NCBI RefSeq assembly: GCF_004341845.1
Contig: NZ_SLVB01000010.1
Coordinates: forward strand, 1 to 64,000
Source: Novosphingobium sp. PhB165
GTDB taxonomy: Bacteria; Pseudomonadota; Alphaproteobacteria; Sphingomonadales; Sphingomonadaceae
Direction: 5' to 3'
DNA length: 64,000 bases
Below the pieces are notes generated by a model. It saw only the letters and a program-made list of their open reading frames with translations, made no database searches and was not told the DNA's origin. Positions 26,216 to 34,729 of the stretch are shown piece by piece; the stretch's first letter is position 1, and every line of letters starts with the position of its first letter. The position numbers and the translations under genes were made by a program.

Positions 26216-28075
26216 TCAATCCGCTGCCTGCGCCGCGCGGCACGTGACACTGAGACCCTCCAGGGTCCCAGCATCGCGCCAATCCTGCATCATCGTCTCG
26301 AAGGCATCCCAGCCCGGACCGTAGGATTCGCCGAGATACCAGCGCCTGCCCTTGTGATCGCCTTCGTTGTTGAAGTAGCCGGGCGTGCATTCCCGCTGGA
26401 GCTTCGAGATATCGACGGCCGTGGCACGGATCTTCGCGACCCATGCGTCCTGAGCATCCAGCGTGGGTTCGACCGCCGTTGCCCCGCGATCGAGCGCCTG
26501 CCTGATGATATAGGCGATGTGATAGCCCTGCCGGCTGAACTGCTCGATGGTAGTGGCATTGAAGCCGCCCTGCACATAGCCGGTGAAGAACTGGTTGGGG
26601 AAGCCGTGGCTCATTGCCCCATGCAACGTCCGATAGCCGTCCGCCCAGTTCTCATAGAGCGACTGACCGCCGCGCCCATCGACCGCGCCGATGCCCCAGC
26701 GGCGGTCGAGATCGCTGGTGACCTCGAACCCGCTGGCACAGATCAGGCAGTCGATCCCATATTCGGTGCCTTCATGTACAAAGCCGTTTTCGGTCAACCG
26801 CTCGACGCCGCGCGTGGCGGATACGTCCAGCAGCTTGACATTCGGGCGATTGAAAGTCGGGTAATAGTCATCGTTCGATAGCGGACGCTTGCAGTTGAAG
26901 CCGAACCAGGGCTTGAGCGCCTCGGCGGTCGCCTTGTCCTCGACAATGGCTTCGACGCGGCGGCGCATGCGCTCCATCACGCGAAAATCCATGGCTTCGC
27001 GGCGTTCGAGATAGGCTTCGAGCGTCAGGTCCGGCCAGCCTTCGCCAGCCAGTTCAGCGGCAAGGTCGCGGTTGATTTCTGTCCAGATATCGCAAATCTG
27101 GTCGACATCGCCCGGCCGCATGCCCTCGATCGCGACATGATGGAAATTGCGCTGACGCTCCTTCTGCCAGCCGGGTTGGAGAGACCGCGCCCATTCCATG
27201 TCGGTAGGCGGGTTTGGGCGCGCATCGACCGTGGGGGGCGTGCGCTGCAAGACATAAAGCTGCTTCGCATACTTGCCGAGGAAGGGCACCGCCTGGATCG
27301 ACGTCGCGCCCGTGCCGACGATCGCCACGCGCTTGTCCGCCAGCTTGTCGAGAACCGGATCCTCCCAGCGCCCGCCGGTATAGGCATAGTCCCAGCGCGC
27401 AGTGTGGAAGACCTTGCCCCTGAAATCGTGCAGTCCCGGAATGCCGGGAAGCTTGGGCCTGTTCAGCGGGCCGCCGCACATGATGACGAAACGTGCGCGG
27501 ATGTCGTCACCGTGATCGGTGGCGATCCGCCAGCGATCGCGTTCTTCGTCCCAGCGCAGCGCGGTGATACGCGTGTGGAACAGCGCGTTCTCGTAAAGCC
27601 CGTATTGCTCGCCGATGCGGCGGCAATGGCGCTGTATCTCGAAGCCGTCCGCGAACTTCTTCGAGGGGAAATAGCCGGTCTCCTCCAGCAGCGGCATGTA
27701 GCAATAGGCATCGTTGTCGCACTGCACGCCGGGGTAGCGGTTCCAGTACCAGACCCCGCCGAAATCGCCGGCATGTTCGATATGGCGGAACGTCGAGACA
27801 CCCGCGTTGCGCAAGTGCACCCCCGCCATCAGCCCCGAGAACCCACCGCCGAGCACGGCAACGTCGAGATCCTCGGAAATCGGATCGCGCGGCACCCGCG
27901 GCATGTGCGGATCGGCTTCGTATGCCTGGGCGTACTCGTGCTCGGTCTTCAGATACTGCTCGCCGCCTTCGGGCCGCAGCCGCTTGTCCCGCTCATGGGC
28001 GTAGCGTTGCCGAAGCGCGGGAATATCGATTTCGCCCGGTGTGGGAACATCAGTCGGCTTGCATGCGGTGTTCAC
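26216..28075 (-). CDS. Flavin monooxygenase, Baeyer-Villiger type
   Basis: The product is 619 residues with two nucleotide-binding motifs: VAVLGGGFSG for FAD near residue 73 and VAIVGTGATS for NADPH near residue 250. Between them FRGKVFHTARWDY matches the FxGxxxHxxxW fingerprint of Baeyer-Villiger monooxygenases. The N-terminal extension of about 70 residues resembles cyclododecanone/steroid monooxygenase-like members. It inserts oxygen beside a ketone to give an ester or lactone. It is divergent from a TetR regulator, which probably represses it. Confidence 0.9.
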   Translation of the reverse strand: MNTACKPTDVPTPGEIDIPALRQRYAHERDKRLRPEGGEQYLKTEHEYAQAYEADPHMPRVPRDPISEDLDVAVLGGGFSGLMAGVHLRNAGVSTFRHIEHAGDFGGVWYWNRYPGVQCDNDAYCYMPLLEETGYFPSKKFADGFEIQRHCRRIGEQYGLYENALFHTRITALRWDEERDRWRIATDHGDDIRARFVIMCGGPLNRPKLPGIPGLHDFRGKVFHTARWDYAYTGGRWEDPVLDKLADKRVAIVGTGATSIQAVPFLGKYAKQLYVLQRTPPTVDARPNPPTDMEWARSLQPGWQKERQRNFHHVAIEGMRPGDVDQICDIWTEINRDLAAELAGEGWPDLTLEAYLERREAMDFRVMERMRRRVEAIVEDKATAEALKPWFGFNCKRPLSNDDYYPTFNRPNVKLLDVSATRGVERLTENGFVHEGTEYGIDCLICASGFEVTSDLDRRWGIGAVDGRGGQSLYENWADGYRTLHGAMSHGFPNQFFTGYVQGGFNATTIEQFSRQGYHIAYIIRQALDRGATAVEPTLDAQDAWVAKIRATAVDISKLQRECTPGYFNNEGDHKGRRWYLGESYGPGWDAFETMMQDWRDAGTLEGLSVTCRAAQAAD

Positions 28076-28298
28076 TGTCAGGACCTCGCCCGCCGGATCG
28101 TTTTTCGACCAGATCCCGCGCGCATCGCGGCAAGATGGCTGCTCCAGCGGGCAGCCCGCGGCATTAAATGATACCGACTGGTTCGTTTCTTGTCTGGGTC
28201 GGCCGGGCCGCGCTTGTCAAGCTTTGCCCCGCCTTGCCCGATCCCCACACGGCGAAATATCGGTGGCCAACACCCCGCCGTTTCGGCATGCCGGTTTC

Positions 28299-29009
28299 AT
28301 GACGGCACCAGCGATCGCCAATTCTGCACCCAAGAACATCCGGCCGAACAGTACCGGAGGCAAGGCTACCGGATCCAGGGCCGCAACTCCGCGGGCGCGG
28401 GGCCGGCCGACGCTGGAAGAAGTCGCCGAAATCGACGGTCAGTTGCTGGATGTCGCGCTTCAGGAATTTCTGCGCCACGGCTATGGCGGCACGTCGATGA
28501 CCCGGATCGTCAAGGCCGCCGGCATTTCCAAGACGACGCTCTACTCGCGCTATTCGTCGAAGGAGCAGTTGTTCCGGGCGATCATGTTCCAGCAGATGGA
28601 CCACGCCCTCAGCGCAACGCTGCTGCAACTCCAAGCCGGGGACGCGGATCTGGAGAAAGGGCTGCTCGCCTATGCCGACCGGTCGCTGGAAATCAGCTTC
28701 AGTGGAGGGCTGCTGGGCGTCAATCGCCTGATCTACAGCGAGTCTCATCGCTTTCCCGAATTGGGCATCGCAGCCGCCGAACGGACCCAGATCGGCGTGC
28801 AGCAGATCGCCGATTTCATCCGCCAATGCGCCGCCGCGAAAGGCAAAGTCCCCAAGGATGCCGACGGCGCGGCGGAGGCCTTCATCCTGATGCTGCGCGG
28901 CTACTACGTGAACGTGATGCTCACCGATCGCCCGGTTTCACGCCCGGTGCGACAGGAATGGGTCCGCCGCGCGATCACCGCTTTCATCTCGGACGCAAGT
29001 GCGTGGTAG
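28299..29009 (+). CDS. TetR/AcrR family transcriptional regulator
   Basis: The product is 236 residues from the ATG at 28299; a longer frame from 28041 would run over the monooxygenase promoter. After a basic, Ala/Thr-rich tail, the helix-turn-helix is visible as GYGGTSMTRIVKAAGISKTTLY with the Tyr-Ser-Arg-Tyr continuation. The C-terminal ligand-binding half resembles the TetR_C_7-type regulators. It is divergent from the Baeyer-Villiger gene and likely senses its ketone substrate or a metabolite. Confidence 0.87.
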   Translation: MTAPAIANSAPKNIRPNSTGGKATGSRAATPRARGRPTLEEVAEIDGQLLDVALQEFLRHGYGGTSMTRIVKAAGISKTTLYSRYSSKEQLFRAIMFQQMDHALSATLLQLQAGDADLEKGLLAYADRSLEISFSGGLLGVNRLIYSESHRFPELGIAAAERTQIGVQQIADFIRQCAAAKGKVPKDADGAAEAFILMLRGYYVNVMLTDRPVSRPVRQEWVRRAITAFISDASAW

Positions 29010-29102
29010 CCTCAAAACCGGCGACCACACCTTCCCTGTTGATACCGATCCGGTGATTAAAATCCGGCGGCGGAAACAACGCAGGGGTACGATGAAGGAG
29101 AG

Positions 29103-29909
29103 CTAGGCGCCCTTCGACAGGAAGCCGCTGCTCTCCAGCCGGCCAACGGATTCCCGCGCCACTTGCGCCGTCGCGCCATTGGCCAGAACGATCCGGCGCG
29201 AGCGGCCGTCCGCCTCTATTGACGCGACAGCGCCTTGCGCGATCCACCAGCTGCGATGGACCTGTTGCCCTGCCATCCCGTCCATTTCCGCGATGGCATC
29301 GCGAAGGCGCATGAACAAAAGCTCGCTGCCGGTGACGCCGTGCACGCGTACATAGTGGTCCTCGCTCTGGAGCGCCTGAATCGGACCGGCGAACTGCGGC
29401 GAGAGCCGTCCCGACAAGCGGGGCCCGCCCGCTGGGATGGATGGAACCGGCACAGCCTCCGCGACCAGTTCCGGACTGCGTGCATGGTCCGGTTCGGCAG
29501 CCAGCGGAGCGCCAAATTCCTCGTCCACCCGCCGCGCCCACCAGACAACGACAAGCACGCCCATGGCGCTGAGCAGAGCAAACGGAAGAATGCCGGCGAA
29601 CCCACCCAGTGCATGGAAGAACGCACTTCCGACCCATTGCCAGATCAGGGTGAGCGGAAAGCTCGTCACGATCACGCCCCAGAACACGATGGAACGCCTG
29701 GGCAGCGAGGTTGCATCCGCGACCGCCACCCATAAACCGATGGCCGGCCGAACGACGATATAGGCCCCCATCAGGTGCGCCCACCATTCCCATACCCGCG
29801 ACGGAAAGTCCGCCTCAAGGTACGTGCCGAAGGGGCCAAGAAAGCCGATGACCGCTGCGGAGACGAGCATCGCCCAAAGCTCTAACAGGAACTGGCGAAG
29901 GCGGCTCAT
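29103..29909 (-). CDS. LytTR-domain regulator with membrane N-terminus
   Basis: The product is 268 residues. Four hydrophobic segments occupy about residues 10-125 (for example LLELWAMLVSAAVIGFLG and ILPFALLSAMGVLVVVWWA). A linker leads to a LytTR DNA-binding domain at about 170-265, with EDHYVRVHG, LLFMRLRDAIAEM and VHRSWWIAQ as its landmarks. The membrane-anchored form without a receiver domain is common in sphingomonads. It converges on the TetR gene and is divergent from the hydroxylase locus. Confidence 0.88.
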   Translation of the reverse strand: MSRLRQFLLELWAMLVSAAVIGFLGPFGTYLEADFPSRVWEWWAHLMGAYIVVRPAIGLWVAVADATSLPRRSIVFWGVIVTSFPLTLIWQWVGSAFFHALGGFAGILPFALLSAMGVLVVVWWARRVDEEFGAPLAAEPDHARSPELVAEAVPVPSIPAGGPRLSGRLSPQFAGPIQALQSEDHYVRVHGVTGSELLFMRLRDAIAEMDGMAGQQVHRSWWIAQGAVASIEADGRSRRIVLANGATAQVARESVGRLESSGFLSKGA

Positions 29910-30076
29910 CTGGCATTCTCTCCCATTTCACGAACCGCCAATTGGGAAAATCAACGTTTTCCGCCTATTTGGCAGTGGCAGCGGCAACGTAACGTAAAAT
30001 CGGTTGCCGGCCAATCGCGCGCTGCGATGGATCACCTGACGGCGGGCAGGATGCATCGCCGAATGGAGAAAATCGC

Positions 30077-30166
30077 ATGTCCAGCTCGCTTCCCGCGTCG
30101 CACGCTTTCGCCGGCACGCTCGCTCTTGTCCTCCACGTCTTTGCCTTTGCGCTGGTTCTGGGCTGA
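30077..30166 (+). CDS. Possible 29-residue single-span membrane peptide
   Basis: The frame starts MSSSLPASHAF and continues as one hydrophobic segment rich in Leu, Val and Ala, ending in Gly. An ATGGAGAAAATC ribosome site precedes it. The stop lies 6 bases before the sterol-desaturase-family gene. It is too short for family recognition. A leader or small membrane partner of the hydroxylase is possible; a chance frame remains plausible. Confidence 0.4.
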   Translation: MSSSLPASHAFAGTLALVLHVFAFALVLG

Positions 30167-30172
30167 CGAGCG

Positions 30173-30979
30173 ATGATCGAGGCGATGACGACCGGGGACC
30201 ACCTGCTGCGGCTGTGGCTTATCCTCTTCGTGGCGACCGGCATCCTGTCCGGGATCGTCACCGGCTATTTCAAGGCGCGCAAGATCCAGCCGCGCGGGTT
30301 CAAGTGGAAGACCTTCCGCAACGAGGCGCTCGTCGCAGTGGTGACGCTGGCCATTTCCGGCAAGATCCTCGGCGGCCTGACCGCCTGGCTGAAGGCCCAA
30401 GGTTGGGTCGCGTTCCAAAACGCCCCGGCCGGATGGTGGATGATCGCCCTTGAGTACGGGCTCTATTTCCTGCTGTTCGACACCTATTTCTACTGGCTGC
30501 ACCGCTGGATGCACAAGGAGCCGTTCTACAGCTGGATCCACAAGCTCCATCACAAGTCGACATCGCCCAATCTGCTGACCACGCTCTCGGTCAATCCGCT
30601 GGAATCGATCATAAACGGCGGTTTCGTGCCCCTGTTCCTGACGATCTTCACCGTCCACGACGCCACGCTGATGCTGATCCTGCCGACCAACATCTTCATG
30701 GGGCTCTACGTCCACTCAGGCTACGAGTTCATGCCGCGCTGGTGGAACCGCAGTTGGGCCACCAAGTGGTTCATCACCGCGACCTTCCACGATCAGCATC
30801 ATCGCTATTTCAACGGCAACTATGGCGGCTACACAACGATCTGGGACCGCATCTGCGGAACCATCCGCCCCAAGTTCGAAGCGGATTTCGAGAAGCTCAA
30901 GGATCGCGTAGCCGCCGCTCCGCGTACGGGCCCGCAGCCGTCGAGCGGTATTCCCATGGCCCCCGATCTGGCCGAATGA
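30173..30979 (+). CDS. Sterol desaturase/fatty acid hydroxylase superfamily protein
   Basis: The product is 268 residues from the ATG at 30173, with a second ATG at 30185. It is an integral membrane di-iron enzyme. The histidine boxes are HRWMH, HKLHH and HDQHH in the expected order, between hydrophobic segments. Members hydroxylate or desaturate sterols, carotenoids or fatty acids. The neighbourhood of steroid-like catabolic genes is suggestive, although this gene is separated by the LytTR regulator and may instead act on membrane lipids. Confidence 0.9.
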   Translation: MIEAMTTGDHLLRLWLILFVATGILSGIVTGYFKARKIQPRGFKWKTFRNEALVAVVTLAISGKILGGLTAWLKAQGWVAFQNAPAGWWMIALEYGLYFLLFDTYFYWLHRWMHKEPFYSWIHKLHHKSTSPNLLTTLSVNPLESIINGGFVPLFLTIFTVHDATLMLILPTNIFMGLYVHSGYEFMPRWWNRSWATKWFITATFHDQHHRYFNGNYGGYTTIWDRICGTIRPKFEADFEKLKDRVAAAPRTGPQPSSGIPMAPDLAE

Positions 30980-31369
30980 TGGCGTGAACCCGTAAGGATG
31001 ACGAGATGCGCGGGATGAAACAGGCCGAGCTTTCCGGCGCGGCGGCATTGCTGATGATCGCGGCAAAATCCATCGCCTTCGTTGCGCTGCTCCGCGAGGG
31101 CAATCCCGCTTGCCGGTAAAGTGCGGCGCGTTCTGCGGGATTTCGCTCTCTGGCGAAACCCGCGGCGCGGCAATCGATTGTTAATTCGGCAAATAATCGC
31201 TTTGCGAACGCCCGCGACCGGGGCATCACCACGCGGATGGTGCCTCCTCCCTTCGATGCGATTGCGCGAACCGCTAGGGTAATTCCCGATTGAACGCGCG
31301 AATTGTGCGGCGATGATGGTCGCCCGAACTCATCGAACCTGAGAACGGACCAGGAGCAAAGGAGTTCGC
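30980..31369. other. Intergenic region, no gene seen
   Basis: About 390 bases before the NarL-type regulator. A minus-strand open frame through this area lacks family features. An AT-richer patch at 31175-31200 may mark a promoter. No hairpin terminator stands out. Confidence 0.5.
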
Positions 31370-32020
31370 ATGCGGCCGCCCACAAGCAGAATCCTGATCG
31401 CCGACGACCACCAGGCCATGCGCAAGGGCGTGCGGACACTGCTTGAATCCCATTCCTCTTTCGAAGTCGTGGCCGAAGCGGCCGACGGGCGCGAGGCTTT
31501 GGGCCTTGCCCTCGAGACCCAGCCCGACATTGCCATTCTCGACTACTCGCTACCGCTGATGAACGGGCTCGAGCTTACGCGGTCAATCAAGCACGCGCTG
31601 CCACGCACCGAGATTCTCATCTACACGATGCACGACCGGGAAAGCCTGCTGATCGACGTACTGCGTGCCGGAGCACGGGGATACGTGCTGAAATCGGACA
31701 GCGGCACCCATTTGGTGGCGGCGGTCAAGGCCCTGTCAAAGCGCAAGCCCTATTTCTCGGGCGCCATTTCGGAAACGCTGCTCGAACATTTCATCGAGAG
31801 CGATCACACCTCCGAGAAGAATACCACCCTCACCGCGCGGGAGCGGGAAATCGTCCAGCTGATCGCGGAGGGCAAACTCAACAAGCAGATCGCCCACATC
31901 CTCGAAATCAGCGTGAAAACGGTGGAGACCCACCGCGCCGCGGCAATGCACAAGCTCAAGATCAGGACGACGGCGGAACTCGTGCTTTACGCGGTTCGGA
32001 ACAATATCGTCGAGCCGTAA
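31370..32020 (+). CDS. NarL/FixJ family response regulator
   Basis: The product is 216 residues. The receiver has Asp12-Asp13, phosphoacceptor Asp58 in ILDYSLPLMNG and Lys in VLKSDSG. The LuxR-type DNA-binding domain runs from about residue 150 (LTAREREIVQLIAEGKLNK) to KTVETHRAAAMHKL. Its 3' end overlaps the convergent kinase gene by 59 bases. That kinase is of the HisKA_3 type that normally pairs with NarL regulators, so the two are probably cognate. Confidence 0.9.
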   Translation: MRPPTSRILIADDHQAMRKGVRTLLESHSSFEVVAEAADGREALGLALETQPDIAILDYSLPLMNGLELTRSIKHALPRTEILIYTMHDRESLLIDVLRAGARGYVLKSDSGTHLVAAVKALSKRKPYFSGAISETLLEHFIESDHTSEKNTTLTAREREIVQLIAEGKLNKQIAHILEISVKTVETHRAAAMHKLKIRTTAELVLYAVRNNIVEP

Positions 32021-33167
32021 CGATCTCGGCACCGGCCGCGCGCGCGGGTCCCAGATCCTCGGCCCGCCGCTGCGGAAAACGCGCGCTGACCTGCGTGCCG
32101 TTCAATCCTCGCTCCACGCAGAATACGCCGCCCAGCCCCTCGACGCGTTCGCGCATGCCGACAAGCCCGACGCCGACCGCCTCGCGCATGCGGCCTTCCA
32201 GAATATCAGCTGAGATACCGATGCCGTCGTCCTCGATCTCAAGCACAAGGTATCCGCCGATATGGCGGAGCCGCACTTCGACCGTGCTGGCAAAAGCATG
32301 CTTGCCGACATTGACCAGTGCTTCCTGCGCCACCCGGTACAGGGCGATCTCAAGGTCGGCCGATGGCCTGATGTAGCCGGCAAGATTGCGGAACCGCACG
32401 CGGAGCCCGGTCCGCCGCGCAAAGCCCTTCAGGAACGATCCCAGAGCCTCGACGATGCCGCCCGCTTCCAGTTCGGGCGGGTGGAGGACGTAGCTCAGAG
32501 TCCGCATCTGGTGCTGTGCGGTGCTGAGAGCGGATTCGATATCGGCGCAGGCCTCTTCCATGGCATCGACGGTGCGGGCCTTGCGCACGGCTTCCAGCAT
32601 GACTTGCGCCAGCGCCAGATATTGCGCGGTACCGTCATGCAGGTCGCGGGCGATCCGTCTGCGTTCCTCATCCTGCGCACGCAGGAACTGGGCCTGATAC
32701 GCCCTGCGGCCACACCGCTCGGACACCGTGCTACGCTCCCGCTGCAGCACGACCAGCATCTGGCCCGCACGCCCGGACATGCGGGTTGCCTGAACCGTCA
32801 ACATATCGGGATCGGACGCCAGCAGGCGATAGCAGCGACACGCCGTCAGCACTGTGCCGCGCAGCACGGCGTTCAGCTGAGCGCAGATTTCCCGCCGGCT
32901 CTCGTCATCGATGGGCAGGCGATCCAGCGCATTCTCGAACGGGGCGCCGATGACCGACCGGCGATGCTCCAGGCCTGCCGGCGATCGGATCGTGTGCGAC
33001 AGGTTGGCGGTCAGCACCGTACCGTCATGGCCGACCGTGAACAGGTCCATAGGCAGGGCCAGCACGAATTCCTGGACCAGACCGACCATGTCCGGGTCAT
33101 CTTTTGAATTTCTGGCAAGCGGAAGATCTATGACAACGGCCTCAAGATCCGTTTTCGCCTTCGTCAT
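31962..33167 (-). CDS. Sensor histidine kinase, HisKA_3 (NarL-partner) type
   Basis: The product is about 401 residues from the ATG at 33167; an upstream GTG/ATG frame begins at 33188. There is no clear membrane helix, so it is probably cytoplasmic. A PAS-like sensor region occupies about residues 20-150. The phosphoacceptor segment is RIARDLHDGTAQYL, with LHPPELEAGG following, and the ATP-binding domain has EALVNVGKHA and DDGIGI. The last 20 codons lie antisense to the end of the regulator gene. Confidence 0.88.
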   Translation of the reverse strand: MTKAKTDLEAVVIDLPLARNSKDDPDMVGLVQEFVLALPMDLFTVGHDGTVLTANLSHTIRSPAGLEHRRSVIGAPFENALDRLPIDDESRREICAQLNAVLRGTVLTACRCYRLLASDPDMLTVQATRMSGRAGQMLVVLQRERSTVSERCGRRAYQAQFLRAQDEERRRIARDLHDGTAQYLALAQVMLEAVRKARTVDAMEEACADIESALSTAQHQMRTLSYVLHPPELEAGGIVEALGSFLKGFARRTGLRVRFRNLAGYIRPSADLEIALYRVAQEALVNVGKHAFASTVEVRLRHIGGYLVLEIEDDGIGISADILEGRMREAVGVGLVGMRERVEGLGGVFCVERGLNGTQVSARFPQRRAEDLGPARAAGAEIVTARRYCSEPRKARVPPSS

Positions 33168-33351
33168 GCCCAAACCCCCAGATCGCACCCCGGTCGGATA
33201 ACCACATCAATTACCAAAATCCCCTAGGTAACTCTATAAATATTATCCTCGGGACGAGATTTGACACATAACGGATTCGGCCGATTTCGCACCTCACCTC
33301 GGTTTTATCGGAAATTACTATAGGACTGCTTGGAGTTAACTAACCTCCCGC

Positions 33352-34425
33352 TCATCCACCGCTCGATGCAAAATCATTCTGATCTTTCGCGACCACCTTC
33401 GCCATGGTCCGGGCATCGGGCTCCAGCCAATCGCCGGATCTGGCCATCACTTCGGCCCGCACGGCAGCCGCACGCGCGATGTCACTGGCATGGCAGTTGG
33501 CGATTTCCTGCCCCATCATGCGCACCATCCGCGGCCGCAGAAGCAGCCGCCCCTTGTCTTCCGCCTCGATTTTCCGGCTGTTCGGGGAAAGTCGGCGGAC
33601 GAGGATGTCGCCATGGATCTGAAGACAGGGATCGGGCGAACGAAATGCGCCTTGCGCGACCTCCATTACGCCCGGCGCTTCTGTACCGCCGTGGAAAAGC
33701 GTCCACGCGGAGGGCAGCATCCCCTTGGCTTCCCGCAGCACCGGCCCTCCGCGCCAGTTGGCAAGACTGGCCACGAAACGCGGCTTGCCAAGGCTGCCCG
33801 TGCCCGCCTGCCGTGCGAAGCAGACCGGATCCCCGCCGTCGGAGGGAAGCGATGCCTTGAGAGCCGACAGATAACTTGCGGGAATGATGCTGGGCGGTTG
33901 GTCGAAATCCTCCCAGAATTCCTTACGCTCTTCATCGCCCAGCACGAGGTCGGTTCGCAGCCACCCCCGGTCGCGGTCCAGAATGATCGGCGATGGCGCG
34001 GCAATACCCTCGCGGTACCCTTCCCAAATCGCCGCGCAAATCCCCGCGATGTCGGCATCCTCGCCGGCCGCCAGCACCGCGCTTGTCGCGAGGCGGACAA
34101 GATCGAGCGACCAAGGCATCACGCAGGCATCGTCGAAATCGTTGGCGCCCCAGACAAGGCGCCCCTCGGCATCGCGCCAAGTACCGAAGTTTTCGAGATG
34201 GGTGTCGCCGATCGCCAGCACCTGGCTCGCATCGCGCCAATGCGGGAGCATATCGAAGACGATTTCCGACCACCGCCAATAGGTGGCCCGCAGGAACGGA
34301 AACACGCCCTTGCGCATCTTGTTATGCTTCCGTTCCAGATCCTTCTCGACAAACAACGGACCCAACCGGGTGCGCTGCCATTGCTCGAACGCATGTGCCG
34401 AAGCTTCGATACCGGTCACGGACAT
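33352..34425 (-). CDS. DUF2252 family protein
   Basis: The product is about 357 residues from the ATG at 34425, which sits after GGCAGGGAG; the longest frame begins at 34566. The family signature is visible in RKHNKMRKGVFPFLRATY and IGDTHLENFGTW, followed by GANDFDDACVMPW. The motifs resemble a kinase/aminoglycoside-phosphotransferase-like fold, but no activity is established for the family. It is divergent from the DHA2 efflux gene. Confidence 0.85.
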   Translation of the reverse strand: MSVTGIEASAHAFEQWQRTRLGPLFVEKDLERKHNKMRKGVFPFLRATYWRWSEIVFDMLPHWRDASQVLAIGDTHLENFGTWRDAEGRLVWGANDFDDACVMPWSLDLVRLATSAVLAAGEDADIAGICAAIWEGYREGIAAPSPIILDRDRGWLRTDLVLGDEERKEFWEDFDQPPSIIPASYLSALKASLPSDGGDPVCFARQAGTGSLGKPRFVASLANWRGGPVLREAKGMLPSAWTLFHGGTEAPGVMEVAQGAFRSPDPCLQIHGDILVRRLSPNSRKIEAEDKGRLLLRPRMVRMMGQEIANCHASDIARAAAVRAEVMARSGDWLEPDARTMAKVVAKDQNDFASSGG

Positions 34426-34729
34426 TCTCCCTGCCGTTTGCCCCTCGCAATCTTGATTACGCCCAAAAACGTCCCGGTACACTTTTACAATTTCGGCGCC
34501 ATTTTCAGAAACGGCCGCCCGGCCAGCTCCGGGCGAAACCGCGCGCAAATTGAAACGCTCGCGCACAAATTGATGGATGCATGGATGACCGACCCGGCTA
34601 TGGTCCGGACATCATGCAGATTCGATATTCCGAAGCCGCAACCCGATGCTGAGGCCCCGCAGGCGCGGCATCGCTTCCGTCAATGCCGAAGTACGCGACG
34701 GCATCGTGCCCGCCGGAGGCTCGATCGCC

